Source of the DNA: an uncultured Pseudomonadota bacterium
GTDB taxonomy: Bacteria; Pseudomonadota; Gammaproteobacteria; Methylococcales; Methylomonadaceae
DNA: 24,975 nucleotides
Direction of reading: 5' to 3'
Assembly (NCBI GenBank): GCA_903902945.1
Contig: CAIUWU010000044.1
Coordinates: 1-24,975 of the forward strand
In this document: piece by piece, positions 15,338 to 24,300 of the stretch
How positions within the stretch are numbered: the first letter of the stretch is position 1
Layout of the letters: every line of letters starts with the position of its first letter
Made by a program: the position numbers and the translations under genes
Notes under the pieces: generated by a model
Told to the model about the DNA's origin: nothing
The model's database searches: none
What the model saw: the letters and a program-made list of their open reading frames with translations, nothing else

Positions 15338-16249
15338 ATGACAACCGCAGCTCCTGCCGATAATCCGCTGCTCTCGATCAGCCTGCCTGCCCTGCTGGCA
15401 CTGGCCAGTCCGGCTGCCAGCCTGCCGGTTCAACGCCGCCAGATTCGGGCACTGCAAAACGGCCAATATCTTTCGCGGCATAAAGGCCGCGGTATGGTAT
15501 TTGACGAAACCCGCTTATACCAGCCCGGCGATGATGTGCGCCGCATCGACTGGCGGGTGACGGCCCGCACCGACAAACCGCACAGCAAAATTTTTCGCGA
15601 AGAACGCGAAACGCCGGTATTGATCAGCGTTGATTACCGTAACAGCATGCAGTTTGCGACCCGCGGGGTCTTTAAGGCGGTGCAGGCGGCCAAACTGGCC
15701 GGCTTGCTGACCTGGTCGGCAATTCAGCAAGGCGACCGGATTGGTGGACAGGTTTTCTCTGACAGCGGTTATCAGGTTTTAAAACCGCAAACCGGCAAGC
15801 AAGGCATGTTGGGGTTTTTCAGTGCGCTGGCCAGACCCCGGTTTTATCCGGCCAGCCAGCCGGTGACGCTCAATACCAGTCTGATGCGTCTGCGTCATCA
15901 TGCCCATCCCGGCAGTCAGGTTTGCATCATCAGTGATTTTCGGGGATTTGATGCTGACACGGAACGACAACTGACCGAACTGAGCCGCCATTGCAACGTG
16001 ATGCTGATTCAGGTTTATGATCCGCTGGAAGCACAGCTCCCAGCCCAAGGCCGCTACCGGTTTACCGACGGCTTACGCGAAGCGATTTTTGACAGCAGTG
16101 ACAGGCTGCGCCGCCAGCGTTACCAGCAACGCTTTCAGCAGCATCAGCAAGAACTGCAACGACTGGCTCGCAAACTCAGGCTGAGCTGGGTCAGTTGCAG
16201 CACCAGCGACTCGCCGCAGCAAGCGCTGCGGCAACTGCGTCAGCGTTGA
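15338..16249 (+). CDS. DUF58 domain protein, partner of MoxR ATPase
   Basis: The 303-residue soluble protein carries the DUF58 signature DDVRRIDWRVTARTDKPHSK (about 64-83) followed by IFREERETPVLISVDYRNSM, where the VWA-like metal motif is imperfect (DYRNS). A basic, Gln-rich helical C terminus (about 250-303) is seen. No membrane segment is visible, although many DUF58 proteins have them. In many proteobacteria DUF4381, VWA and BatD-type genes follow; here the operon stops, and the end overlaps the convergent wrbA gene by ten bases. Confidence 0.9.
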   Translation: MTTAAPADNPLLSISLPALLALASPAASLPVQRRQIRALQNGQYLSRHKGRGMVFDETRLYQPGDDVRRIDWRVTARTDKPHSKIFREERETPVLISVDYRNSMQFATRGVFKAVQAAKLAGLLTWSAIQQGDRIGGQVFSDSGYQVLKPQTGKQGMLGFFSALARPRFYPASQPVTLNTSLMRLRHHAHPGSQVCIISDFRGFDADTERQLTELSRHCNVMLIQVYDPLEAQLPAQGRYRFTDGLREAIFDSSDRLRRQRYQQRFQQHQQELQRLARKLRLSWVSCSTSDSPQQALRQLRQR

Positions 16250-16830
16250 GCCAGCGCGCTGGCGGTGGTTGCCAGACGCTCGCCCAATAACCAGCACAAG
16301 CGTTTTTCATGTTCCGTCATCTCACTGTCGCCATCGGCATGAAAACTGGGACCATATGGCGTGCCACCACTCTGAGTTTCGCGCAGCGCGATTTCATTGC
16401 AGGGCAAGGTCATTAACAACATGCCGTGATGCATTAGCGGCAGCATCATCGACAGCAAGGTTGATTCATGACCGCCATGCATACTGCCGGTCGAGGTAAA
16501 CACCCCCGCCGGTTTACCCGACAAGCTACCCGCAAACCAAAGAGGAACCGTCGTATCAATAAAATATTTCAGCGGCGCAGCCATATTGCCGAAATGGGTC
16601 GGACTACCCAGCGCCAGCCCGTCACAACTCTGTAAATCCTGCAAACTGACATAAGGTGCGCCATTATCGGGAATGCTATCGGCGACCTGTTCACAAACCG
16701 TAGACACTTCTGGCACGGTACGCAACACCGCTTCGGCGCCGGTCACCGATTCAACGCCACGGGCGATCTGTCGGGCCATTTTGGTGGTACTGCCATTGCG
16801 GCTGTAATAAATAATCAGAATTTTTGTCAT
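16240..16830 (-). CDS. wrbA: NAD(P)H:quinone oxidoreductase, WrbA family
   Basis: The 196-residue flavodoxin-fold protein begins KILIIYYSRNGSTTKMARQI (FMN phosphate loop about 10-15) and continues LALGSPTHFGNMAAPLKYFI (FMN-contacting loop), GVFTSTGSMHGGHESTL and GGTPYGPSF. WrbA enzymes reduce quinones by two electrons and so limit oxidative stress. The frame is open upstream, but the ATG at 16830 fits the flavodoxin start and has AGGA eight bases upstream. It follows arsC by 19 bases, making a two-gene unit. Confidence 0.93.
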   Translation of the reverse strand: MTKILIIYYSRNGSTTKMARQIARGVESVTGAEAVLRTVPEVSTVCEQVADSIPDNGAPYVSLQDLQSCDGLALGSPTHFGNMAAPLKYFIDTTVPLWFAGSLSGKPAGVFTSTGSMHGGHESTLLSMMLPLMHHGMLLMTLPCNEIALRETQSGGTPYGPSFHADGDSEMTEHEKRLCWLLGERLATTASALAQR

Positions 16831-16849
16831 GGCAATTCCTGCGGGATGC

Positions 16850-17197
16850 TTACAAAATGGCCAGCACGGCTTCCGGTGGCCGGCCGATGGCCGCTTTGCC
16901 ATTGCTAACCACAATCGGCCGTTCGATCAGCTTAGGCACCCGCACCATGACCTCAATCAGCTGCTGATCGGTCAGTGCCGGATTATCCAGCCCTTCGGCC
17001 TTGTATTCGTCTTCTTTATTACGCAACAGCTGCCGGGGTGAGAGCGCCAGTTTTTGCAGTAAATCTTGCAATTCGGCGGCACTGGGCGGGGTTTTCAGGT
17101 ATTCGACCACGTTGACTGGCTGGCCTTGTTGTTCCAGCAACTGCAAAGTCTGACGCGATTTGCTGCAACGGGGATTGTGATAAATAGTAACGCTCAT
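16850..17197 (-). CDS. arsC: Arsenate reductase, glutaredoxin-dependent ArsC family
   Basis: The 115-residue thioredoxin-fold protein has the active-site motif NPRCSKSR (catalytic Cys11) and the substrate loop ERPIVVSNGKAAIGRPPE near the C terminus, both diagnostic of E. coli-type ArsC. These enzymes reduce arsenate to arsenite using glutathione and glutaredoxin. Neither an arsenite pump nor an ArsR regulator is next to it, so a strict ars-operon role is unproven; some family members are broad reductases. Its start is 71 bases from the divergent hldE start, so the two share a regulatory gap. Confidence 0.92.
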   Translation of the reverse strand: MSVTIYHNPRCSKSRQTLQLLEQQGQPVNVVEYLKTPPSAAELQDLLQKLALSPRQLLRNKEDEYKAEGLDNPALTDQQLIEVMVRVPKLIERPIVVSNGKAAIGRPPEAVLAIL

Positions 17198-17229
17198 GGT
17201 TTACTGGCCTGGGAATCTTGACAAGCCGC

Positions 17230-17235
17230 TATAAT
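17230..17235 (+). promoter_or_regulatory. Perfect -10 hexamer upstream of hldE
   Basis: TATAAT lies 33 bases before the hldE ATG, with no good -35 at 16-18 bases. A consensus TTGACA is present at 17218-17223 but only six bases away, and a second TTGACA follows at 17246-17251. The exact promoter is therefore uncertain. Confidence 0.35.
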
Positions 17236-17268
17236 ACACGCTGCTTTGACAAAACTGACCATAAAACT

Positions 17269-18699
17269 ATGCAATTACCCCGCTACTCTGCTGCCCGTGT
17301 TCTGGTTGTCGGTGACTTGATGCTGGACCGTTACTGGCATGGCGCAACCTCCCGCATTTCACCGGAAGCCCCGGTACCTGTCGTGCATGTCAAACACAAT
17401 GAACAGCGGGCCGGCGGTGCCGGTAATGTTGCTTTGAATATTGCCGCTCTGGGCGCCAAAGCCTCATTACTGGGCTTTGTTGGTGATGACGAACCGGCTC
17501 AGGCGCTGGGCGAGCTGTTAAAACAAGCCGGCGTCTTGTGTCTGTTTGAAACCGTCAGCGACTATCCAACCATCACCAAGCTGCGGGTGCTGAGTCGTCA
17601 TCAGCAACTAATCCGGCTGGATTTTGAAGACGGTTTTCAGGCCGTCAGCAGTGAAAAACTACTGCACAGCTTTCATGCCGAACTGGCGCAATCGCAGGTG
17701 GTGGTGTTATCCGATTACGGCAAAGGCACCCTGAATCAGGTGCAGGATTTTATTCAACTGGCCCGCACCTTCAATAAGCCGGTGCTGGTCGATCCTAAAG
17801 GCACTGATTTTTCCATTTATAAACAGGCGACTTTAATTACCCCCAATCTCAGCGAATTTGAGGCGGTTGTCGGTCGCTGCAGCGATCAGCAGCAAATCGT
17901 CGAACGCGGCATGAATCTGATCGAAGAACAGCAATTACAAGCCTTGCTGGTCACCCGCAGCGAACAGGGCATGACCCTGCTGAGCCGCGATCAGGAACCG
18001 TTGCATCTGCCAACCCATGCCCGTGAAGTATTCGATGTCACCGGTGCCGGCGACACTGTCATTTCGGTACTGGCCGCCAGTCTAGCCGCCAAAAAATCAC
18101 TGGCCGAAGCCACCCGGCTGGCCAATATCGGCGCCGGTATCGTGGTCGGCAAACTCGGCACTGCCACGGTCAATACTGACGAGCTGCACACCGCGATTCG
18201 TGGTCCGCGTGCTCATCATCAGGGTGTCTGCGACATGGCCAGCTTACTGAGCGAACGCGAAAAGGCCAGCGCTGGCGGCGAAAAAGTAGTCGCCACCAAT
18301 GGCTGCTTCGATATTCTCCATCCCGGTCATGTCCGCTATCTGCAACAAGCCAAAACCCTGGGCGACCGCCTGGTGGTGCTGGTCAACAGCGACGATTCGG
18401 TCAAACGTCTGAAAGGCCCGGAGCGCCCGGTCAACAATCTGGAACACCGGATGGAAATGCTGGCCGCACTAGAATGTGTCGACTGGGTTGCAGCCTTTGA
18501 AGAAGACACGCCCAAGGAAGTCATTGATCTACTGTTACCGGATATTCTGGTCAAAGGCGGTGATTACACCGACATCACCAGCATCGCCGGTCATGAAAGC
18601 GTACTGGCTCATGGCGGCGAAGTAAAAATCCTGTCATTTATCGAAGGCCATTCGACCACCTCGATTATTCAAACCATTAAGGATAAAAGCGGACATTGA
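17269..18699 (+). CDS. hldE: Bifunctional heptose kinase/adenylyltransferase HldE
   Basis: HldE phosphorylates D-glycero-beta-D-manno-heptose 7-phosphate at C1 and then adenylylates the 1-phosphate, making ADP-heptose for the lipopolysaccharide inner core. From the ATG at 17269 it has 476 residues, the family length. The N-terminal ribokinase-type domain (about 1-315) contains VLVVGDLMLDRYWHG, NEQRAGGAGNVALNIAALGA and the catalytic VTGAGDTVISVLAA. The C-terminal cytidylyltransferase-like domain starts near 330 with VVATNGCFDILHPGHVRYLQ (HxGH) and carries LVNSDDSVKRLKGPERPVN. The ubiA gene starts two bases later, forming one transcript. Confidence 0.97.
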   Translation: MQLPRYSAARVLVVGDLMLDRYWHGATSRISPEAPVPVVHVKHNEQRAGGAGNVALNIAALGAKASLLGFVGDDEPAQALGELLKQAGVLCLFETVSDYPTITKLRVLSRHQQLIRLDFEDGFQAVSSEKLLHSFHAELAQSQVVVLSDYGKGTLNQVQDFIQLARTFNKPVLVDPKGTDFSIYKQATLITPNLSEFEAVVGRCSDQQQIVERGMNLIEEQQLQALLVTRSEQGMTLLSRDQEPLHLPTHAREVFDVTGAGDTVISVLAASLAAKKSLAEATRLANIGAGIVVGKLGTATVNTDELHTAIRGPRAHHQGVCDMASLLSEREKASAGGEKVVATNGCFDILHPGHVRYLQQAKTLGDRLVVLVNSDDSVKRLKGPERPVNNLEHRMEMLAALECVDWVAAFEEDTPKEVIDLLLPDILVKGGDYTDITSIAGHESVLAHGGEVKILSFIEGHSTTSIIQTIKDKSGH

Positions 18700-18701
18700 T
18701 C

Positions 18702-19553
18702 ATGAAGGATAGACTCTATCAATACTGGCTCCTGGCCCGCTTCGACAAACCGATTGGCATTTTCATTCTACTCTGGCCAACGCTGTGGGCGCTGTGGATT
18801 GCCGGTAATGGCCGGCCGGACTGGTTGGTGGTGACGGTGTTTACGCTGGGCGTCGTCTTGATGCGGGCGGCCGGGTGCGTGATCAATGATTATGCCGACC
18901 GTGACTTCGATCCTCACGTTGCCCGCACCCAGCTCAGACCGATTGCAGCTGGCAAGGTCAGCCCCAAAGAAGCACTGATCGTGTTCGCCGTGCTGTGCCT
19001 GACCGCCTTTGCGCTGGTGCTGCTGATGAATCTGTACACCATCGCCTTGTCTTTCATTGGTGCGTTTCTGGCCGCCAGCTATCCGTTCATGAAACGTTTT
19101 ACCCACTGGCCGCAGGCCTATCTGGGAGCGGCGTTTGGTTTTGCGGTACCGATGGCGTTTGCAGCCCTGAGCAACAGCATTCCGCTGGTGGCCTGGACTT
19201 TGTATCTGGCGGTACTGCTGTGGGCACTGGTTTATGACACAATGTACGCGATGGTAGACATAGACGATGATCTGAAAATCGGCGTCAAATCGACTGCCAT
19301 CCTGTTCGGTAGCCGGGTCAGAGAAATTACCGCCAGCCTGCAGCTTGTCATTCTGTTGCTATTGATCGTGGTCGGCCTGTTACAACAGCTGAGCTGGCCA
19401 TATTACGCCGGCCTCGGCGTTGCCGCAGCGCTTGCGGTTTATCAGCAGTGGCTGATTTATGCTTTCGACAAACCCCGCTGCTTCAAGGCGTTTTTGAACA
19501 ATAACTGGTTTGGTCTGGCGGTGTTTGCCGGCCTGATTGCCAACTACTGGTAA
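18702..19553 (+). CDS. ubiA: 4-hydroxybenzoate polyprenyltransferase UbiA
   Basis: UbiA attaches the polyprenyl tail to 4-hydroxybenzoate in ubiquinone synthesis and is an integral inner-membrane protein. The 283 residues show the two Asp-rich motifs that bind the Mg-pyrophosphate: INDYADRDFDPHVARTQLRP and YDTMYAMVDIDDDLKIGVKS. About eight to nine hydrophobic helices are seen, beginning IGIFILLWPTLWALWIAG. The ATG at 18702 is chosen; a TTG at 18696 would add two residues and overlap the hldE stop. AAGGA at 18679-18683 is rather far from the ATG. Confidence 0.95.
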   Translation: MKDRLYQYWLLARFDKPIGIFILLWPTLWALWIAGNGRPDWLVVTVFTLGVVLMRAAGCVINDYADRDFDPHVARTQLRPIAAGKVSPKEALIVFAVLCLTAFALVLLMNLYTIALSFIGAFLAASYPFMKRFTHWPQAYLGAAFGFAVPMAFAALSNSIPLVAWTLYLAVLLWALVYDTMYAMVDIDDDLKIGVKSTAILFGSRVREITASLQLVILLLLIVVGLLQQLSWPYYAGLGVAAALAVYQQWLIYAFDKPRCFKAFLNNNWFGLAVFAGLIANYW

Positions 19554-19564
19554 GACTGCCGACC

Positions 19565-21073
19565 ATGCCGAGCATTGTTCTGACCACGCTTAACGCCCGC
19601 TATATCCATTCGGCGTTTGGCTTGCGCTATCTGCTAGCCAATATGGGCGATCTGCAAACCCAGACTAGGCTGCTGGAATTTACCATTCATCAGCGCCCGA
19701 CCGAAATTGTCGAACAGTTATTGCAACAACAAGCCCGGATTATCGGCTTTGCGGTTTACATCTGGAACATTGCCGAAATCAGCGCCACTGTCGCCATTCT
19801 CAAACAGGTGGCGCCCGAGATCAGGATTGTGCTCGGCGGCCCGGAAGTCAGTCATGCCGATGATTTACCAGCCGTTGCCGATCTGGCCGATTACATTATC
19901 AGCGGTCACGGTGAAATCAGTTTTCCGGGGCTTTGCCGGCAATTGCTGAACCGGGCAATACCCGCCGGTAAAATCATTCGCGGTGAAACCCGGTCGCTGT
20001 CAGCGCTGTCGTCACCCTATCCGTTTTACAGCGACACCGATATTCGCCAGCGCATTATCTATGTCGAGGCTTCGCGCGGCTGTCCGTTTAAATGCGAGTT
20101 TTGCCTGTCATCGCTGGACGTCACCGCCAAACCGTTTCCGTTAACGGAGTTTCTGGCAGCAATGGACATCTTGTATCAGCGTGGTGCGCGGCATTTCAAA
20201 TTTATTGATCGCACTTTTAACCTGAAAGTGGATACCAGTATCACCATACTGGAGTTTTTCCTGGAACGGCTGACGGTCGATTTATACCTGCATTTTGAAG
20301 TCATTCCCGATCATCTGCCCGAGCGTTTGAAACAACTGATCCGCCAATTTCCCGCCGGCAGCCTGCAATTTGAAGTGGGCATCCAAACTTTTGATCCTCA
20401 GGTGCAGCAACTGATCAGCCGCCGTCAGGATAATCAGAAGAGTGCCGACAATCTACGCTGGCTGCGACAACATTCTCAGGCGCATATTCATGCCGATCTG
20501 ATTATCGGCCTGCCCGGCGACACGCTGGAAGGGTTTGGTCGCAGCTTTGATCAGCTATTTGCACTCGGCCCGCAGGAAATTCAGGTCGGCATTCTGAAAC
20601 GGCTGCGCGGTGCGCCGATCAATCGCCACAGCGAGCAGTACCAGATGCGCTACGACCCCAATCCGCCGTATACGATACTCAGTACCCGTGACATGGATTT
20701 CGCCACCCTGCAACGCCTGAACCGCTTTGCCCGCTTCTGGGATTTAATCGGCAATTCGGGGCGCTTCACCGATACCTTGCCGTTACTGGTCGCCGACCAG
20801 CCGTTTCAGCGCTTTCTGCAAACCAGTGACGCACTCTATCAGCTCACCGCCAGCACCTGGCAAATTGCCCTGAAACGACTGTTTGAACTGCTATTTAGCG
20901 TGATGACCGAGTTTCTGGATATTGCTCCCGCCGATGCGATTTTGGCCTTGGAAGCCGATTTTTTGCGCAGCGGCGAAAAAGGCAAACCGGCTTTTCTGCA
21001 CCCGCCACTCACCAGTGATCAACACACCCGTATCGCCAACAAACGTCAGCGGCAGGTGTTGGGTAATCTGTAA
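19565..21073 (+). CDS. B12-binding-domain radical SAM protein (DUF4080-like)
   Basis: The 502-residue protein has an N-terminal cobalamin-binding-like Rossmann domain (about 1-130), including IGFAVYIWNIAEIS and IVLGGPEVSHADD. The radical SAM core follows, with RGCPFKCEFCLSS, Cys173, Cys177 and Cys180 holding the 4Fe-4S cluster. HFKFIDRTFNL, FEVIPDHLPE, LQFEVGIQTFDPQVQ and HADLIIGLPGDTLEGF are barrel strings. The tail after about 390 matches the DUF4080 region of this family. The reaction is unknown; relatives methylate or rearrange small molecules. It begins 11 bases after ubiA and so probably shares the hldE-ubiA transcript. Confidence 0.9.
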   Translation: MPSIVLTTLNARYIHSAFGLRYLLANMGDLQTQTRLLEFTIHQRPTEIVEQLLQQQARIIGFAVYIWNIAEISATVAILKQVAPEIRIVLGGPEVSHADDLPAVADLADYIISGHGEISFPGLCRQLLNRAIPAGKIIRGETRSLSALSSPYPFYSDTDIRQRIIYVEASRGCPFKCEFCLSSLDVTAKPFPLTEFLAAMDILYQRGARHFKFIDRTFNLKVDTSITILEFFLERLTVDLYLHFEVIPDHLPERLKQLIRQFPAGSLQFEVGIQTFDPQVQQLISRRQDNQKSADNLRWLRQHSQAHIHADLIIGLPGDTLEGFGRSFDQLFALGPQEIQVGILKRLRGAPINRHSEQYQMRYDPNPPYTILSTRDMDFATLQRLNRFARFWDLIGNSGRFTDTLPLLVADQPFQRFLQTSDALYQLTASTWQIALKRLFELLFSVMTEFLDIAPADAILALEADFLRSGEKGKPAFLHPPLTSDQHTRIANKRQRQVLGNL

Positions 21074-21349
21074 CTCAAGATCCAGAGGGAAAGGTGCTGC
21101 CGTCAGGTGGCGTCTGACCGATCTCCAAGCGCGTTTCATCGCGATTGCCCTGACCAATACCGCTGATAAAAGTTACATTTCAAGCTGCGATCATTTAGTA
21201 TTGCGGCGGACAATTTGGTATCGCTATCACTAAATTTTCATTTTTGCGTATTTATAACAACAACTAACGGCACTTTTGATTTTGGTCGCCACAACGACCT
21301 GTCAGAAACATCCTATGCAGAGACTAAAAAATTTGAGGCAGGTCCAATC

Positions 21350-24300
21350 ATGTTACATCCCTTATTCTGCCCATTGCGGCACAGGAAGATACTATTAACT
21401 GTTTTTAGCATTACTGGGCTGCTTTTGTTCTCCAGGGCAATTGTGGCGCACGAGCGATGGATTCTCTCGCCAGAGCAGATCGCACAGTGGAACGCGCATC
21501 TCAAACCCGAATTGTTCTCTAGTGTTTCAAATTTAAACCTGATTATGATTTCAGGATTTGCCTTATTCATTATTGGTTGGGTCTGGTTAGGATTTACCGG
21601 TGCTCGCGAACTGTTCCCCGATTTACAAGCGCGCCTATCTTCATACGGTGACCACGTACCCAGAATCTTGCGAGTCTGCATAGCCTGGATCTTATTGTCT
21701 TCAGCGCTTGGTGCCGAACCTCGCTTTGGCGTCGATCCATTTACCTCACCTACCTTTCTCGCCCCCGATCTTGAACTGAATCAATTGGATTCCAAATGGT
21801 ATTGGCTGCGCTGGGCTGAAATCATTTTAGGCCTCACCATTTTGTTTGGCTTCTACGTGCGCGTGTTTGCGGCACTGGCAATAGGCTTGTGTTTGCTGGG
21901 GGGCTCTCTGTATGGCGAAGCCATCATGGCCTATGCGGGGGCATTTATTGGTGCCAATTTGTATCTGTTGCTACAAGGCCCAGGAAGACATTACTTGCCT
22001 TTGCCAACACTGCCTTTGGTCAGGCCATTGCAAGCATGGCTGGGTGATCAGCCTCGATTACGTGCCCAGGCCATAATGCGGATCATGACCGGCACCACGT
22101 TGTTGTACTTAGGAATATTTTTCAAGGTACTGCAACCCAATCTCTCGATTGGCATCATCACTATTTACCAATTACCGATACTCTCTATCAATCCTGAGGC
22201 ATTTACGCTTTTCATGGCATTAGTTGAAGTCAGTGCGGGAATTTTGATGATAGCCGGCGTTTTGTTACGGCCTTTGTCCTTGTTTTTGCTAACTGCGTTT
22301 TCAGTATTTGCCTTGTTGCTGCCGGAAACGCCGACAGAACACATACTATTTTATGGTGTGGTGGTGTCTTGTTTGATTAATTCGGCAGGTCATTTAAAAC
22401 GCCCAGAGCCTGGTGACAAAGCAGCCAACATTGTTATCGTTGGCGGCGGCCTGTCAGCACTACAAGCTGCTATCAAAATTGAAAAATTAATTGGTCAATA
22501 TTCACGAGTCAATATTACGCTACTGAATGAGCAGGCGAATTTTCTGTTTATCCCTTTTTTATCAGAGGTTATTGGTGGAACCGTACAACCGGGCAATGTC
22601 GTTAACCCCTTGCGACGTATCGTGCAGCAAACCCAAGTTGTTGTCGGTCATTTGGATGCAATTGATCCAAAATCACAAAAAGTTATTGCCAAACGTAAAA
22701 ATAACGAACCCCTGGAATTAGCTTATGACAGCTTGATTTTGACTTTAACCGCTAAATCGGGTGGATCGGCAATACCCGGAATGATGTCTCATGCTTGCAC
22801 GATTGATTCGGTAGCTGATGCCTTAAGAATCAGGCAACGTGTCCTCGATCTGGTGGAAGAAGCCGAGTTTGAACCGGACCTGACAGAACAGAAACGGCTA
22901 CTCACTTTTGCGGTGGTTGGTGCCCAAGAGACCTCCTATGCGATAGCTGTAGCAATCAGTCAGATAATACGTGCTGCCGAATCTTCCTATTCAGTATTGC
23001 GCAACCGTGGATGGCAAATTCATCTGTATGCAGATCCGAAATCAACTTGGTCGGAATTCGAAACAATCATTGGCGCCAAGAGAAGTCAATGTTTGCTTAA
23101 GGTAGGTATCACAGAACATCACGATGAGCGCATCGAAAGCGTGACAGAACGTCAATTATTCTTTAGCAATGGTCAGTCGCAAGCAGTGGGCTTGGTCATT
23201 AACACCTCACTGCAACTACCTTCAATTCCCATTATCGGGCAAACTGACCTGGTCGCTCCCTTTACCATCGACCAAGAATTACGTCTCAAAGGTTTTGAAA
23301 ACATCTGGATCACTGAATTGAGTTTAGTGGCCGGCCAAAGTCCTTTTGTTTTTACCAACGATCTGGTCCAACTGGGTGCTAGCGCAGGATTCAATGCCTG
23401 GGCGCATTCCCAAGGCTATGAGTTGCGCCATTTCCAAAAACGCAAATGGTTCCTGCAACCTTACACCATGGGTGAACATTCTCTATGTCGATTGGGTTTT
23501 TTAATTATCAGCGGCAAACCCGCTTGGTTTATATCGCGGTTTATCAATCTGCTATCCGTACCGGGGCTGGAACGGAATCTTCGAATTATTTTTGATTGGT
23601 TTTTAGCGCTCGCGTTTCGCAATGATATTGCTGTTTTGGCGCAAACACCTTCTGAGCATCTGCAAAAATCTCATTTCAAAGCGGGCGACTATATCTTTCA
23701 ACAAGGTGATGCCGCGCAATTTGCCTATGTGGTTGATTGCGGACGGCTGAAAGTGATTCAGGATGGACGCTCGGTCAATGAGTTAAGGCCAGGCGATTAC
23801 TTCGGTGAAATTTTGCCTACCCATCAGAATCGTCGAGTGGAGACCGTTCGATGCCTTTCGGATTGTGAACTCAGGCTTTTATCTCAATCGGATTTAAAGG
23901 CCTTGATTCAAAGCGGTTGGTTGATGAACAAAGCAATTCGCAATTTGAGTGATTATCGGTCCGACTCCGAGGCGCCTATAGTCGTAGAAGGCATGAAACG
24001 GCTGACTTATATCAGTAAAGTTAATGCTGTTCTCACTGAAGAAGAGATTTTGGAAATTGGTCGCCAATCGAGTTTCAATAATCGAAAAATTGATGTGACC
24101 GGCGTATTGATTTCAGCAGGGGAATATTTCTTCCAGATTCTTGAGGGCGAACAAAGCGTGGTCGATCAGTTGCTAGAAAAAATTGGCCGCGACCCTCGAC
24201 ATTGCGATATTACGGTTTTAACTGCGGAATATGATTGGGAAGAGCGTCTATTTTCCGACTGGAATATGAAAACCGTGGCTATTACTGAAAGCACCGACCT

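Noticed and set aside
21102..21118. Hairpin GTCAG/CTGAC after the radical SAM gene as a terminator
   Set aside because: The stem has only five base pairs and no T-tract follows it.
21284..21299. Small inverted repeat GGTCG/CGACC in the leader of the giant gene
   Set aside because: Five base pairs in a six-base-loop hairpin is within chance; no link to a known regulator.
21313..21681. 122-codon minus-strand frame at the start of the giant gene
   Set aside because: The plus-strand frame continues for over 3.6 kb with recognisable domains, so the minus frame is a shadow.
23993..23995. Internal ATG at the exact start of the BLUF domain, as a separate BLUF-cyclase gene
   Set aside because: The frame is continuous with the upstream modules, and the only purine-rich stretch (GAAGG) is one to two bases from the ATG, too close for a ribosome-binding site.
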